Source of the DNA: Hephaestia sp. MAHUQ-44
Lineage (GTDB): Bacteria > Pseudomonadota > Alphaproteobacteria > Sphingomonadales > Sphingomonadaceae
NCBI RefSeq assembly: GCF_023806085.1
Contig: NZ_JAMSLX010000012.1
Location: 32,896-96,895 of the forward strand
Direction of reading: 5' to 3'
DNA length: 64,000 nucleotides
Both the position numbers and the translations under genes were made by a program. This document shows positions 55,339 through 63,870 of this stretch, piece by piece. How positions within the stretch are numbered: the stretch's first letter is position 1; every line of letters begins with the position of its first letter. The notes below the pieces were generated by a model. That model was not told where the DNA came from and did no database searches. It saw nothing but the letters and a program-made list of their open reading frames with translations.

Positions 55339-55339
55339 G

Positions 55340-55450
55340 TTCAGGCCGCGCCGAAAGGGGTGGTTTCTCGCGATCCGGAGCGCAGCGTGCATCAGTACGC
55401 GCGCACCGGAAGCGCAAGAAACGGTCATTTGCAGGCGCGCATGGCCTGAA
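55340..55450. terminator. Long imperfect hairpin after the EVE gene
   Basis: TTCAGGCC (55340-55347) pairs with GGCCTGAA (55443-55450). Inner arms pair as GTTTCTCGCG with the GCGCAAGAAAC side, and TCCGG with CCGGA, so almost the whole 111 nt folds back on itself. No T-tract follows. It may terminate both convergent transcripts. Confidence 0.6.
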
Positions 55451-55462
55451 GATCGGTCGTCC

Positions 55463-55570
55463 CTGGAGTGATTCCGAGCCAGATCACATCATCTGGCGAC
55501 TCGGAAACCACGGCACACAAAAGCTATTCCAGGGTCGGTCCGGTTCAATCAGAACCGGCCCCGCCGCTAG
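55463..55570 (-). repeat. 105-bp structured repeat, copy D3
   Basis: It runs on the minus strand from CTAG at 55570, which contains the typA TAG (55567-55569), to CACTCCAG at 55463. Hairpin 1 keeps CCGGTTC/GAACCGG. Hairpin 2 pairs GCCAGAT with ATCTGGC and CCGA with TCGG, again with a three-base GTC bulge. Confidence 0.88.
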
Positions 55571-57399
55571 GCAGCGTCCTTCTGGCGCGACGCCTTCTTG
55601 CGCTCGTGCGGATCGAGGTGGCGCTTGCGCAGGCGGATCGACTTGGGGGTCACCTCGACCAGTTCGTCGTCGTCGATATAGGCGATCGCCTGTTCGAGCG
55701 TCATCCGCCAGGGCGGGGTCAGCCGGATCGCATCGTCCTTGCCGCCCGAGGCGCGGAAGTTGGTAAGCTGCTTGGCCTTCATCGGGTTGACTTCGAGATC
55801 GTCGGTCTTGGCGTTCTCGCCGATGATCATGCCTTCGTAGAGCGGGTCACCCGGCGCGACCATCAGCACGCCGCGTTCTTCAAGGAAACCAAGCGCATAG
55901 GCATTGGCCTCACCGCTGCCGTTGGAGATCAGCACGCCGTTCTTGCGGCCGATGATATTGCCCTTGTACGGCCCGTATTTCTCGAACAGCCGGTTCATGA
56001 TCCCGGTGCCGCGCGTGTCGGACAGAAATTCGCCATGATAGCCGATCAGGCCGCGCGAGGGCGCGGAGAAGGTGATCCGGATCTTGCCGCCGCCCGAGGG
56101 CCGCATGTCGGTCATCTCGGCCTTGCGGGTCGCCATCTTCTCGACGACGGTGCCCGAATATTCGTCATCGACGTCGATCACGACGGTCTCATACGGCTCC
56201 TCGCGGCCGGCCTCGCCATCGCGGAACAGCACGCGCGGGCGGCTGATGCCGAGTTCGAAGCCTTCGCGGCGCATCGTTTCGATCAGCACGCCCAACTGAA
56301 GCTCGCCGCGCCCGGCGACCTCGAACGAATCCTTGTCGGCGGCCTCGGTGATATGGATCGCGACGTTCGATTCGGCTTCGCGGAACAGGCGGTCGCGGAT
56401 CATGCGCGACGTGACCTTGGTGCCCTCGCGCCCGGCCATCGGCGAATCGTTAACCGCAAAGCGCATCGACAGCGTCGGCGGGTCGATCGGCTGCGCGTGG
56501 AGCGGCTCGCTGACGCTGACGTCGGCGATCGTGTTCGCCACGGTGGCCACCGTCAGCCCGGCGAGGCTGATGATGTCGCCGGCCCTGGCTTCCTCGACGG
56601 GAACGCGATCGAGCCCGCGAAAGCTCATCAGCTTCGAGGCGCGGCCGGTCTCGATGATCTTGCCGTCATTATCGAGCGCGTGGATCGGCTGGTTGAGCTT
56701 CACCGTCCCGGTCGCGACGCGGCCGGTCAGGATGCGGCCGAGGAAATTGTCGCGATCGAGCAGCGTCACCAGAAAGGTGAACGGCGCATCGGGATCAACT
56801 TCGGGCGCGGGCACATGCTCGACGATCTTGTCGAACAGCGGCGCCAGCGTGCCTTCGCGCACACTGGCATCGGTGCCCGCATAGCCGTTGCGGCCCGATG
56901 CAAAGAGCACAGGAAAATCAAGCTGCTCGTCGGTCGCATCGAGGCTGACGAACAGGTCGAATACCTCGTCGAGCACTTCCTGCGCGCGCCCGTCGGCACG
57001 ATCGATCTTGTTGACGACGACGATCGGCTTGAGCCCGAGCGCCAGCGCCTTGCCGGTGACGAACTTGGTCTGCGGCATCGCGCCTTCGGCCGAATCGACG
57101 AGCAGGATTACGCCATCGACCATCGACAGAATCCGTTCGACCTCACCACCGAAATCGGCGTGGCCCGGAGTATCGACGATGTTGATGCGAGTGGTGCCGT
57201 GCGCCCCTTCCCATTCGATCGAGGTGCATTTGGCGAGGATCGTGATCCCGCGTTCGCGTTCGAGATCGCCCGAATCCATCACGCGCTCGTCGACGCGCTG
57301 GTTGTCACGGAAGGTGCCGGACTGGCGAAAGAGTTGATCGACGAGCGTGGTCTTGCCGTGATCGACGTGGGCAATGATCGCCACGTTGCGTAGGGGCAT
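55567..57399 (-). CDS. typA: Translational GTPase TypA/BipA
   Basis: This encodes 610 residues from ATG 57399, preferred over 57405 because an AGGA lies about 7 nt upstream. The GTPase has IIAHVDHGKTTLVDQL, ERERGITI, DTPGHADFGGEVER and NKIDR. Domains II, III (EF-G-like), V (PSRGLIGYHGEFLSDTRGTG) and the TypA C-terminal domain follow. It is a ribosome-associated GTPase involved in 50S assembly and stress. The stop codon lies in repeat D3. Confidence 0.96.
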   Translation of the reverse strand: MPLRNVAIIAHVDHGKTTLVDQLFRQSGTFRDNQRVDERVMDSGDLERERGITILAKCTSIEWEGAHGTTRINIVDTPGHADFGGEVERILSMVDGVILLVDSAEGAMPQTKFVTGKALALGLKPIVVVNKIDRADGRAQEVLDEVFDLFVSLDATDEQLDFPVLFASGRNGYAGTDASVREGTLAPLFDKIVEHVPAPEVDPDAPFTFLVTLLDRDNFLGRILTGRVATGTVKLNQPIHALDNDGKIIETGRASKLMSFRGLDRVPVEEARAGDIISLAGLTVATVANTIADVSVSEPLHAQPIDPPTLSMRFAVNDSPMAGREGTKVTSRMIRDRLFREAESNVAIHITEAADKDSFEVAGRGELQLGVLIETMRREGFELGISRPRVLFRDGEAGREEPYETVVIDVDDEYSGTVVEKMATRKAEMTDMRPSGGGKIRITFSAPSRGLIGYHGEFLSDTRGTGIMNRLFEKYGPYKGNIIGRKNGVLISNGSGEANAYALGFLEERGVLMVAPGDPLYEGMIIGENAKTDDLEVNPMKAKQLTNFRASGGKDDAIRLTPPWRMTLEQAIAYIDDDELVEVTPKSIRLRKRHLDPHERKKASRQKDAA

Positions 57400-57539
57400 G
57401 GGCATTTCCTGGAAAGAGGTGCGTGCGCCATATCGCAATTGCTGCGTTGCGGGAAGTGCGCATGAAAAGCTGGCGTCTCATCGCCCGCGGCGCTAGCTAA
57501 TACCCAAGAAAACAAGAAAATATTCTGCCCGGGGGCAAC

Positions 57540-59471
57540 ATGAGGGGACGAACGACAGGCGAATTGTGCCTGGGCGCGGTGATAGCGATGATCGCGGCCC
57601 TGCCCGCGACGGCGCAAAACCGTTCGGGCGACAACGCCGTAACGCAAGCCGAGGACGCCTTTGGCGTGTCGATCGGCCGCGAGACGCTGGGTATCTATTC
57701 GGCCGGCAATGCGCGCGGCTTCTCGCCCTCTGCGGCCGGAAACGTGCGGATCGAGGGGCTTTATTTCGACCCGGTCTATCTGCCCACCAGCCTGCTGGCC
57801 GAATCGGCGAGCGTCAAAGTGGGGCTTTCCGCGCAAAGCTATCCGTTCGCCGCGCCGAGCGGGATCGTCGATTTCTCGCTGCGGCGCCCGGCGGCGAAAG
57901 CGGGGCAATCGTTCCTGGTCGATAGCGACAGTTTCGGCAGTTACGGGCTTGAACTCGATGGGTCGCTGCCGGTATCCACCACGCTCGGCATCGGTTACGG
58001 CGCCAATTTCGGCCGCAGCGAATATCCCGACGGCACCGACGGGCAGCACGTATCGGCCGCGCTCTACGCGCGCTGGCGCCCGTCCGACGCCATCGAACTG
58101 GTGCCGTTCTGGACCGCCTCAAAATCGTACCACGACGAAGCGGGACCTTATTACATCCCGGCGGGCAATTATCTGCCGCCGCAACCCGAGCAGCGCCGCT
58201 TCGACGGGCCCGGTTGGGCCGACACCCGCTTTGTCGCGGGCAATCACGGGCTGATCGCACGCTACACCCCCGCGCAGGATTGGGAGATCCGCGCGGGCGC
58301 GTTCCGATCGGTTTACGATGCGCAGGCGGGTTACACCAATTTGCTGCTCGACGTGACGCCCGAGGGCGCGGCCGACCGGCTGATCATCGTCGATCCGCGC
58401 GCGCGCCAGGAGTCGGTGAGCGGCGAACTGCGCGTCACGCGGCTGATCGCTGATGGACCGCGGCTGCACACGATCCATCTCAGCGTGCGCGGGCGCCGAT
58501 CGAGCGGGGAATATGGCGGATCGGACGAGATCGACCTCGGGCCAACGCGGATCGGCGTGCCGGTGATCGCCGACAAGCCCGATTTCGCCTTTGGCGACGT
58601 GAGCACCGACAAGGTGCGCCAGCTCAATTACGGTATTTCCTACGAAGGGCGCTGGAAGGGCGTGGGCGAACTGGGCTTCGGCATGTCGAAGGCAGATTAC
58701 CGCAAGCGCACGCTTTACCCCGCGACCGCGCCGATCGTCGCACAATCGCATCCGTGGATCTACAACGCCACCGCCGCGGGCTATCTGACGGGCAAGCTCG
58801 CGCTTTATGCGGGCTATGCGCGCGGGCTCGAGGAAAGCGGCGTCGCGCCGCCCAACGCGACCAACCGCAACCAGCCATTGCCCGCGATCCTGACCACCCA
58901 GCGCGACGCGGGGCTGCGCTATGCGCTGACCGAACGCATCAAGCTGGTGGCGGGCGTGTTCGATCTGCGCCGCCCCTATTTCGGCTATGACGCCAGCGGC
59001 CGCTATGCGCGGATCGGGACCACGCGCAATCAGGGCATCGAAATGTCGGTTTCGGGCGCGATCACGCCGCGGCTGAACATGGTCGCGGGCGGCGTGTTCC
59101 TCAAACCGCGCGTGATCGAGGACGCCACCGCCGCGGCGGCGGTCGGCAAGCGGCCGGTGGGGCTGCCCGACCATTTCATCAATTTCAACCTCAACTGGCG
59201 GACGCCGATCGCCAAGGGGCTGTCGTTCGATCTGGCGGGCGTGCATCGCGGCAAAACCCCGGCCACCACCGACAATGCGCTCTATGTGCCGCCGCGCGCG
59301 ACGGTGAACCTCGGCGCGCGTTATCTGTTCAAGCTCGACGGCAAGGACGCGCTGTTCCGGGTGCAGATCGTCAACCTGTTCGACGAACAGGGGTTCAGCA
59401 TCGCCGGGCCGGGCATCTATGCCGCCAATGCGGGGCGCTATCTCAGCGGCTATTTCGCGATGGACTTTTGA
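57540..59471 (+). CDS. TonB-dependent outer-membrane receptor 3
   Basis: This encodes 643 residues. A signal peptide (LGAVIAMIAALPATAQ) is followed by a short plug. That plug reads DAFGVSIGRETLGIYSAGNARGFSPSAAGNVRIEGLYFDPVY and lacks an obvious TonB box. The barrel ends in AGRYLSGYFAMDF, with the aromatic last residue needed for insertion. It is shorter than receptors 1 and 2. No transporter or regulator adjoins, and the ligand is unknown. It is divergent from typA. Confidence 0.87.
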   Translation: MRGRTTGELCLGAVIAMIAALPATAQNRSGDNAVTQAEDAFGVSIGRETLGIYSAGNARGFSPSAAGNVRIEGLYFDPVYLPTSLLAESASVKVGLSAQSYPFAAPSGIVDFSLRRPAAKAGQSFLVDSDSFGSYGLELDGSLPVSTTLGIGYGANFGRSEYPDGTDGQHVSAALYARWRPSDAIELVPFWTASKSYHDEAGPYYIPAGNYLPPQPEQRRFDGPGWADTRFVAGNHGLIARYTPAQDWEIRAGAFRSVYDAQAGYTNLLLDVTPEGAADRLIIVDPRARQESVSGELRVTRLIADGPRLHTIHLSVRGRRSSGEYGGSDEIDLGPTRIGVPVIADKPDFAFGDVSTDKVRQLNYGISYEGRWKGVGELGFGMSKADYRKRTLYPATAPIVAQSHPWIYNATAAGYLTGKLALYAGYARGLEESGVAPPNATNRNQPLPAILTTQRDAGLRYALTERIKLVAGVFDLRRPYFGYDASGRYARIGTTRNQGIEMSVSGAITPRLNMVAGGVFLKPRVIEDATAAAAVGKRPVGLPDHFINFNLNWRTPIAKGLSFDLAGVHRGKTPATTDNALYVPPRATVNLGARYLFKLDGKDALFRVQIVNLFDEQGFSIAGPGIYAANAGRYLSGYFAMDF

Positions 59472-59499
59472 CGCGGAACTGCGCCTGTACATGGTTGAA

Positions 59500-59560
59500 T
59501 TGCACCGGTGCTATAGATAGATGATACACTTGCGGCGCGGTGCAAAGCGGATCATCTATC
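59500..59560 (+). promoter_or_regulatory. Two interleaved inverted repeats before telA
   Basis: TTGCACCG (59500-59507) pairs with CGGTGCAA (59538-59545), and GATAGATGAT (59516-59525) pairs with ATCATCTATC (59551-59560). Both are perfect, and the arms interleave, so the two stems are pseudoknotted or mutually exclusive. They lie 26 nt upstream of the telA start. Confidence 0.6.
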
Positions 59561-59585
59561 GAACCGCGCGAGCATGGAGACGATG

Positions 59586-60791
59586 ATGGCGACGACTGCG
59601 ACCGAAACGGCCGAACAGGATCTGAAGCTGACCCCGCCCGATCCGGTGCCCGTGGTGGCGCCCGAAAAGGCCGTGGGGCTGGTGCCCGTCGACGATGCGA
59701 CCAAGACCAAGCTCGAGGAACGCGTCGACGCGTTCGTCAACGATCTGGTCGCGCAGGATGCCAACAGCCCCGAATTCGGCAAGCGCGTCGATGCGATCAG
59801 CGCGATGGGGCAGCGCGAGATCCGCGAGGCGGCGGGGCAATCGAACCGCTTCCTCGACCGGCCCGTGCGCGCGATGGACAAGGACAACGGCGTCGGCGCC
59901 GATCTCGCGCAGCTCCGCCGCACGATCGAGGAACTCGATCCCGGCCGGCAGGGCAGCCTGACGGGGCCGCGCAAGCTGCTGGGGATCATCCCCTTCGGCA
60001 ACAAGATGAAGAATTATTTCGACAGCTATCGCTCGTCGCAGACGCATATCGCGGCGATCCTCAAGAGCCTCGGCTCGGGCAAGGACGAGCTGTTGATGGA
60101 CAATGCCGCGATCGATACCGAGCGCGCCAATCTGTGGACCGCGATGGGACGGCTCGAACAGATGATCGTGCTGTCCAAGACGATGGACCAGCGCCTTGAG
60201 GACAAGGCCAACGACCTCGATCATAGCGACCCCGCCAAGGCCAAGGCGATCCGCGAGACGGCGCTCTTCTATGCCCGCCAGCGCACGCAGGACCTGCTGA
60301 CGCAGATGGCGGTGACGGTGCAGGGCTATCTCGCGCTCGATCTGGTCAAGAAGAACAATGTCGAACTGGTGAAGGGCGTCGATCGCGCCTCGACCACCAC
60401 GGTCGCGGCGCTGCGTACCGCGGTTACCGTCGCGCAGGCGCTGACCAGCCAGAAACTGGTGCTCGACCAGATCACCGCGCTCAACACGACGACCGCGGGG
60501 ATCATCGATTCGACCGGCAAGCTGCTCAAAAGCCAGACCGCGACGATCCATGAACAGGCCGCCGCCTCGACGATTCCGGTCGAGACGCTCCAGCGCGCGT
60601 TCCAGAATATCTACGATACGATGGACGCGATCGACACCTTCAAGCTCAAGGCGCTCGATTCGATGAAGACGACAGTCGATACGCTGTCGAGCGAGGTCGA
60701 GAAATCGCGCGGCTATATCGCGCGGGCCGAAGGGGCGGCGCAGAATGCGGGCGCGTCGGCCAACGAGCAGTTCAAGCTCGAGGCGCTGTGA
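59586..60791 (+). CDS. TelA-like (toxic anion resistance family) protein
   Basis: This encodes 401 residues from ATG 59586, with GGAGA seven or so bases upstream; ATGs at 59574 and 59583 are in frame. A charged N-terminus is followed by the TelA core: KLLGIIPFGNKMKNYFDSYRSSQTHI, LLMDNAAIDTERANLWTAM, LARQRTQDLLTQMAV-like helices and NVELVKGVDRASTTTVAALRTAVTVAQALTSQKLVLDQITALN. It is a soluble, mostly helical protein. TelA is linked to tellurite, antibiotic and envelope stress in other bacteria; its mechanism is unknown. It is coupled to an XpaC-like gene by a GTGA overlap. Confidence 0.92.
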   Translation: MATTATETAEQDLKLTPPDPVPVVAPEKAVGLVPVDDATKTKLEERVDAFVNDLVAQDANSPEFGKRVDAISAMGQREIREAAGQSNRFLDRPVRAMDKDNGVGADLAQLRRTIEELDPGRQGSLTGPRKLLGIIPFGNKMKNYFDSYRSSQTHIAAILKSLGSGKDELLMDNAAIDTERANLWTAMGRLEQMIVLSKTMDQRLEDKANDLDHSDPAKAKAIRETALFYARQRTQDLLTQMAVTVQGYLALDLVKKNNVELVKGVDRASTTTVAALRTAVTVAQALTSQKLVLDQITALNTTTAGIIDSTGKLLKSQTATIHEQAAASTIPVETLQRAFQNIYDTMDAIDTFKLKALDSMKTTVDTLSSEVEKSRGYIARAEGAAQNAGASANEQFKLEAL

Positions 60792-61504
60792 GGATGAGCG
60801 AGGTCGACGAGCAGATCGCACGCTCGAACGAGCTGCTCAACCGCACCTCGGAGCGTTACCGCTCGCTCTCGACGCGGCGGCGCGACCGGCAGAAACAGAC
60901 GCTGGTGAGCCGGTTGGGGCGGATCGCGGCGGCGGACATCGCGATCCTGCTGGGCGCGATGGTGCTCGGCTGGTTCGTGCCGCTGGGGATCGGCGGCGCG
61001 ATGCTGGTGATGCTGTTGCTGCTCGTCGCCACGGTGGGCTTCGCGATCTTCCCGAGCGAGCCGATGATCACGACCGAGAAGCTCGACCAGACGCCGCTCA
61101 AATATCTGCCGATGCGCACCGAACAATGGCTCGAACGCCAGCGCAGCACGCTCCCGCCCTCGGCACAGCGGCTGCTCGACGGGATCGGCCAGCGGCTCGA
61201 GACGCTGGGGCCGCAGCTCGTCAACCTCGACGACAACAGCCCGGCGGCGTCCGAGGTCCGCAAGCTGGTGGGCGACAACCTGCCCGAACTGGTCAAGGGC
61301 TATGGCCGCGTTCCCGAGCCGCTGCGCCGCGTCGAGCGCAACGGCAAGACCCCCGACCAGCAATTGCTCGACGGGCTCGACGTCATCGACCGCGAGATCG
61401 CGCAGATGACGCGGCAACTGGCCGAAGGCGATCTCGATCTGCTCGCGACGCGCGGACGCTATCTCGAAATCAAATATCAGGGCGACGGCACGATCGAGGG
61501 GTAA
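60788..61504 (+). CDS. XpaC-like protein (5-bromo-4-chloroindolyl phosphate hydrolysis family)
   Basis: This encodes 238 residues if the GTG at 60788 is used (GTGA overlap with telA); ATG 60794 gives 236. It has a charged N-terminus, two transmembrane segments (about 48-68 and 72-92), and a soluble helical C-terminal half (LPPSAQRLLDGIGQRLETLGPQLVNLDD, DVIDREIAQMTRQLAEGD). XpaC genes pair with telA in many genomes, so the membrane protein may anchor TelA. The enzymatic name comes from an old phenotype and should not be taken as a reaction. Confidence 0.83.
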   Translation: MRMSEVDEQIARSNELLNRTSERYRSLSTRRRDRQKQTLVSRLGRIAAADIAILLGAMVLGWFVPLGIGGAMLVMLLLLVATVGFAIFPSEPMITTEKLDQTPLKYLPMRTEQWLERQRSTLPPSAQRLLDGIGQRLETLGPQLVNLDDNSPAASEVRKLVGDNLPELVKGYGRVPEPLRRVERNGKTPDQQLLDGLDVIDREIAQMTRQLAEGDLDLLATRGRYLEIKYQGDGTIEG

Positions 61505-61526
61505 TCTTCCTCAGAGCCCGTTGGGA

Positions 61527-61587
61527 AATGCGCCTTTCGGCGCATTGCGGGCCGGGGCCGCTTCGGAAATCGCTCTTTCGCGATTTC
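61527..61587. terminator. Two hairpins between convergent genes
   Basis: AATGCGCC/GGCGCATT (61527-61546) and GAAATCGC/GCGATTTC (61566-61587) form two compact stems, both with short T-containing loops. They lie between XpaC and the inositol-phosphatase-family gene. No long T-tract follows either. Confidence 0.6.
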
Positions 61588-61615
61588 TCAAACAGCCTCT
61601 CAGCACCGGGGAGGA

Positions 61616-62398
61616 TCAGCGCTCGGCGTATTTTGCGGCACGGTCGCGCAGCCGCGCGACCGCGGCGGCGTGCAGGCCCGTCGCGGTCGCCAGCACGCCG
61701 AACGCCTCGGCGCTGGGGGTGTTGAACGCAAGCGGCTGGCCGAATGCATCCGACATCTCCGCACCCGCCTCACGCGCGATCAGCGTGGCGGCGGCGATGT
61801 CCCATTCATGGCCCCAGCGCAGCGTCGCGACGAGATCGGCCTCGGCGGCGGCGACCATCGCGATGCGAAGCGCGATCGAATTGGGGCGATAGACCGCGAC
61901 CAGATCGCGATCGACCTTGGGCAGCGCCTCGGTCGGCACGCGCGCACCGGCAAGCCTTGTGCGGCGCGCAGCGCGGATCGGCGCGCCGTTGAGTGTGGCG
62001 CCTTGCCCCGCTTCGGCGCGGAACACCGCGGCACGCGGCGGACAATCGAGCAAGCCGATCACCGGCTGGCCTTGTTCGACCAAGGCAATCGACACCGCCC
62101 AGCCCTCGCGCCCGCGAATGTAATCGCGCGTGCCGTCGATCGGATCGACCACCCACAGGCGGTCCTTCGCCAGACGATCCTGATTGTCGACGGTCTCTTC
62201 GGAGAGCCAGCCCGCATCGGGGAGCAGCGCGGTCAACCGCGCGCGCAGCAGTGCATCGACCTCCAGATCGACCTCGCAGACCGGGTTGCCGGGGCTCTTT
62301 TCCCAGCGGCGGAAATCGGTGCGCCAGCGGGTGAAGGCACGCTGCCCCGCCTCACGCGCGATCGCCGCGACGGCATCGGCGAGGTCACGGTTCACCAT
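61616..62398 (-). CDS. Inositol monophosphatase/CysQ-like phosphatase
   Basis: This encodes 260 residues from ATG 62398. The Li+-sensitive phosphatase family motifs are present: LSEETVD, the metal site WVVDPIDGTRDYIRG (DxxDGT) and the C-terminal GHEWDIAAATLIAREAG. Members hydrolyse inositol 1-phosphate, PAP or similar. The sequence does not decide the substrate; sphingomonad annotations use histidinol-phosphatase, IMP or CysQ names for this group. It follows pmbA on the same strand after about 36 nt. Confidence 0.87.
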   Translation of the reverse strand: MVNRDLADAVAAIAREAGQRAFTRWRTDFRRWEKSPGNPVCEVDLEVDALLRARLTALLPDAGWLSEETVDNQDRLAKDRLWVVDPIDGTRDYIRGREGWAVSIALVEQGQPVIGLLDCPPRAAVFRAEAGQGATLNGAPIRAARRTRLAGARVPTEALPKVDRDLVAVYRPNSIALRIAMVAAAEADLVATLRWGHEWDIAAATLIAREAGAEMSDAFGQPLAFNTPSAEAFGVLATATGLHAAAVARLRDRAAKYAER

Positions 62399-62434
62399 CG
62401 CTGAACCGACCGCCGGCACCGCTCAGCAAACGCG

Positions 62435-63769
62435 TCAGCCACTCGCCACCGTCATCCCCTCAAGCCTGACCGTCGGTGCATCCACGCCGTACCGATACGC
62501 GAGATCGCTGGCGGGCGTAAGGCTGGCGAACATATCCTTCAGATTGCCCGCGATGGTGAATTCGGCGACCGGCGCGACGATCTCGCCGCCCTCGATCAGA
62601 AAGCCCGAGGCGCCGCGGCTATAATCGCCCGTCGTCAGATTGACCCCCTGCCCGATCAGCTCGGTGACGAGCACGCCGTGCTCGATCTCGCCGATCAGCG
62701 TGTCGCGAGGGATCTTGCCCGCCGCCATCGCGAGGTTGCTCGCCGCCACCCCGCCGCCGCGCACGGCATGGCCGGTGGCCTCTAGCCCCAATTGCCGCGC
62801 GGCGGCGCTATCGAGCAGCCATGTTTCGAGCATCCCGTCGGCAACGATCACCGTCGGCGAGACGGGGAGGCCCTCGCCGTCATACGGACGCGAGCGCAGC
62901 CCACGCGGGCGGTGCGGATCGTCGGCGATATCGACGCCGCGCGCGAACACCCGGCTGCCGAGGCGATCGAGCAGGAAGCTCGTCCTGCGGGTGATCGCGC
63001 CCCCCGAAATCGCGCCGAGCAAATGGCCGAGCAGGTTACCGCTGATCCGCCTATCGAACACCACCGGCATCGCCCCGCTCTTGAGACGCCCCGGATTGAG
63101 GCGCGCGACCGCGCGTTCGCCCGCGCGCGCACCGATCGCGGCCGGACTTTCCAGCGCGGCGGCATGGCGCGCCGAATGGTGTGCCGAATCGCGTTCCATC
63201 GCACCGCTGGTGCCCGCGAGCACGCTCGCATGGAGGCCGTAGCGCGTCAGTTCATACGCGCCCGAAAAGCCGTGACTGGTCGCAATCGCCGAGACAGCGC
63301 GTGCGGCACCCGCCCCCGCGCCCTCGCTGTTGGTGACACCCGCGACCGCGCGCGCGGCATCCTCGGCCTCGAGCGCGAGCGCCTTGAGCGCTTCGGGGGT
63401 CGGATCGACCCGATCGGCGAGGTCGAGCTGCGGGGGCGCGCCGCGGAGCAGCCGGTCGGCGGGCGCGAGACCGGCCCACTGGTCCTCGGGCGCCTCGCGT
63501 GCCATGCGGATCGCGCGATCGACCAGAGCGTCGAGCGCGGCGCTGGCGAGATCCGAACTCGAGACGCTGGCGTTGCGACGCCCGCAAAACACGCGCAGCC
63601 CCAGATCCGACGTTTCCGACCGGCCGACATCCTCTAACGCGCCGAGGCGCACCGATACATCGAGCGCGGCATGGGTCGAGAAACCGGCATCGGCGGCATC
63701 GGCGCCGGCACGGTGCGCGCGGGCGACAACATCTTCGACGAGCGCACGGGCTTGATCAGCTGATTTCAT
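62435..63769 (-). CDS. pmbA: TldD/PmbA family metallopeptidase subunit (PmbA-like)
   Basis: This encodes 444 residues. RSETSDLGLRVFCGRRNASVSSSDL in the N-terminal half is typical. PVVFDRRISGNLLGHLLGAISGGAITRRTSFL and NLTTGDYSRGASGFLIEGGEIV, with VAEFTIAGNLKDMF in the C-terminal domain, complete the PmbA/TldE pattern. The HExxxH zinc motif belongs to the partner TldD and is absent, as expected. TldD/PmbA processes small peptides and modified antitoxins or lasso/microcin precursors. It is upstream of the phosphatase gene. Confidence 0.93.
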   Translation of the reverse strand: MKSADQARALVEDVVARAHRAGADAADAGFSTHAALDVSVRLGALEDVGRSETSDLGLRVFCGRRNASVSSSDLASAALDALVDRAIRMAREAPEDQWAGLAPADRLLRGAPPQLDLADRVDPTPEALKALALEAEDAARAVAGVTNSEGAGAGAARAVSAIATSHGFSGAYELTRYGLHASVLAGTSGAMERDSAHHSARHAAALESPAAIGARAGERAVARLNPGRLKSGAMPVVFDRRISGNLLGHLLGAISGGAITRRTSFLLDRLGSRVFARGVDIADDPHRPRGLRSRPYDGEGLPVSPTVIVADGMLETWLLDSAAARQLGLEATGHAVRGGGVAASNLAMAAGKIPRDTLIGEIEHGVLVTELIGQGVNLTTGDYSRGASGFLIEGGEIVAPVAEFTIAGNLKDMFASLTPASDLAYRYGVDAPTVRLEGMTVASG

Positions 63770-63818
63770 GCGTTGCCACTTAGGTGCGGCAGCGGCGGAA
63801 TCAAAGCGGTGCGCTATG

Positions 63819-63841
63819 CTGTTTCAGTGTGACTGAAACAG
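63819..63841. promoter_or_regulatory. Perfect 10-bp palindrome with 3-bp spacer (operator-like)
   Basis: CTGTTTCAGT GTG ACTGAAACAG is a perfect dyad 50 nt upstream of the pmbA ATG and about 30 nt before the IS3 left end. Such a symmetric site is typical of a TetR-type operator. It may control pmbA or a gene to the right that was displaced by the insertion. Confidence 0.55.
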
Positions 63842-63870
63842 AGGCGGCACCGGCCCGCTCCCCACGGGGC

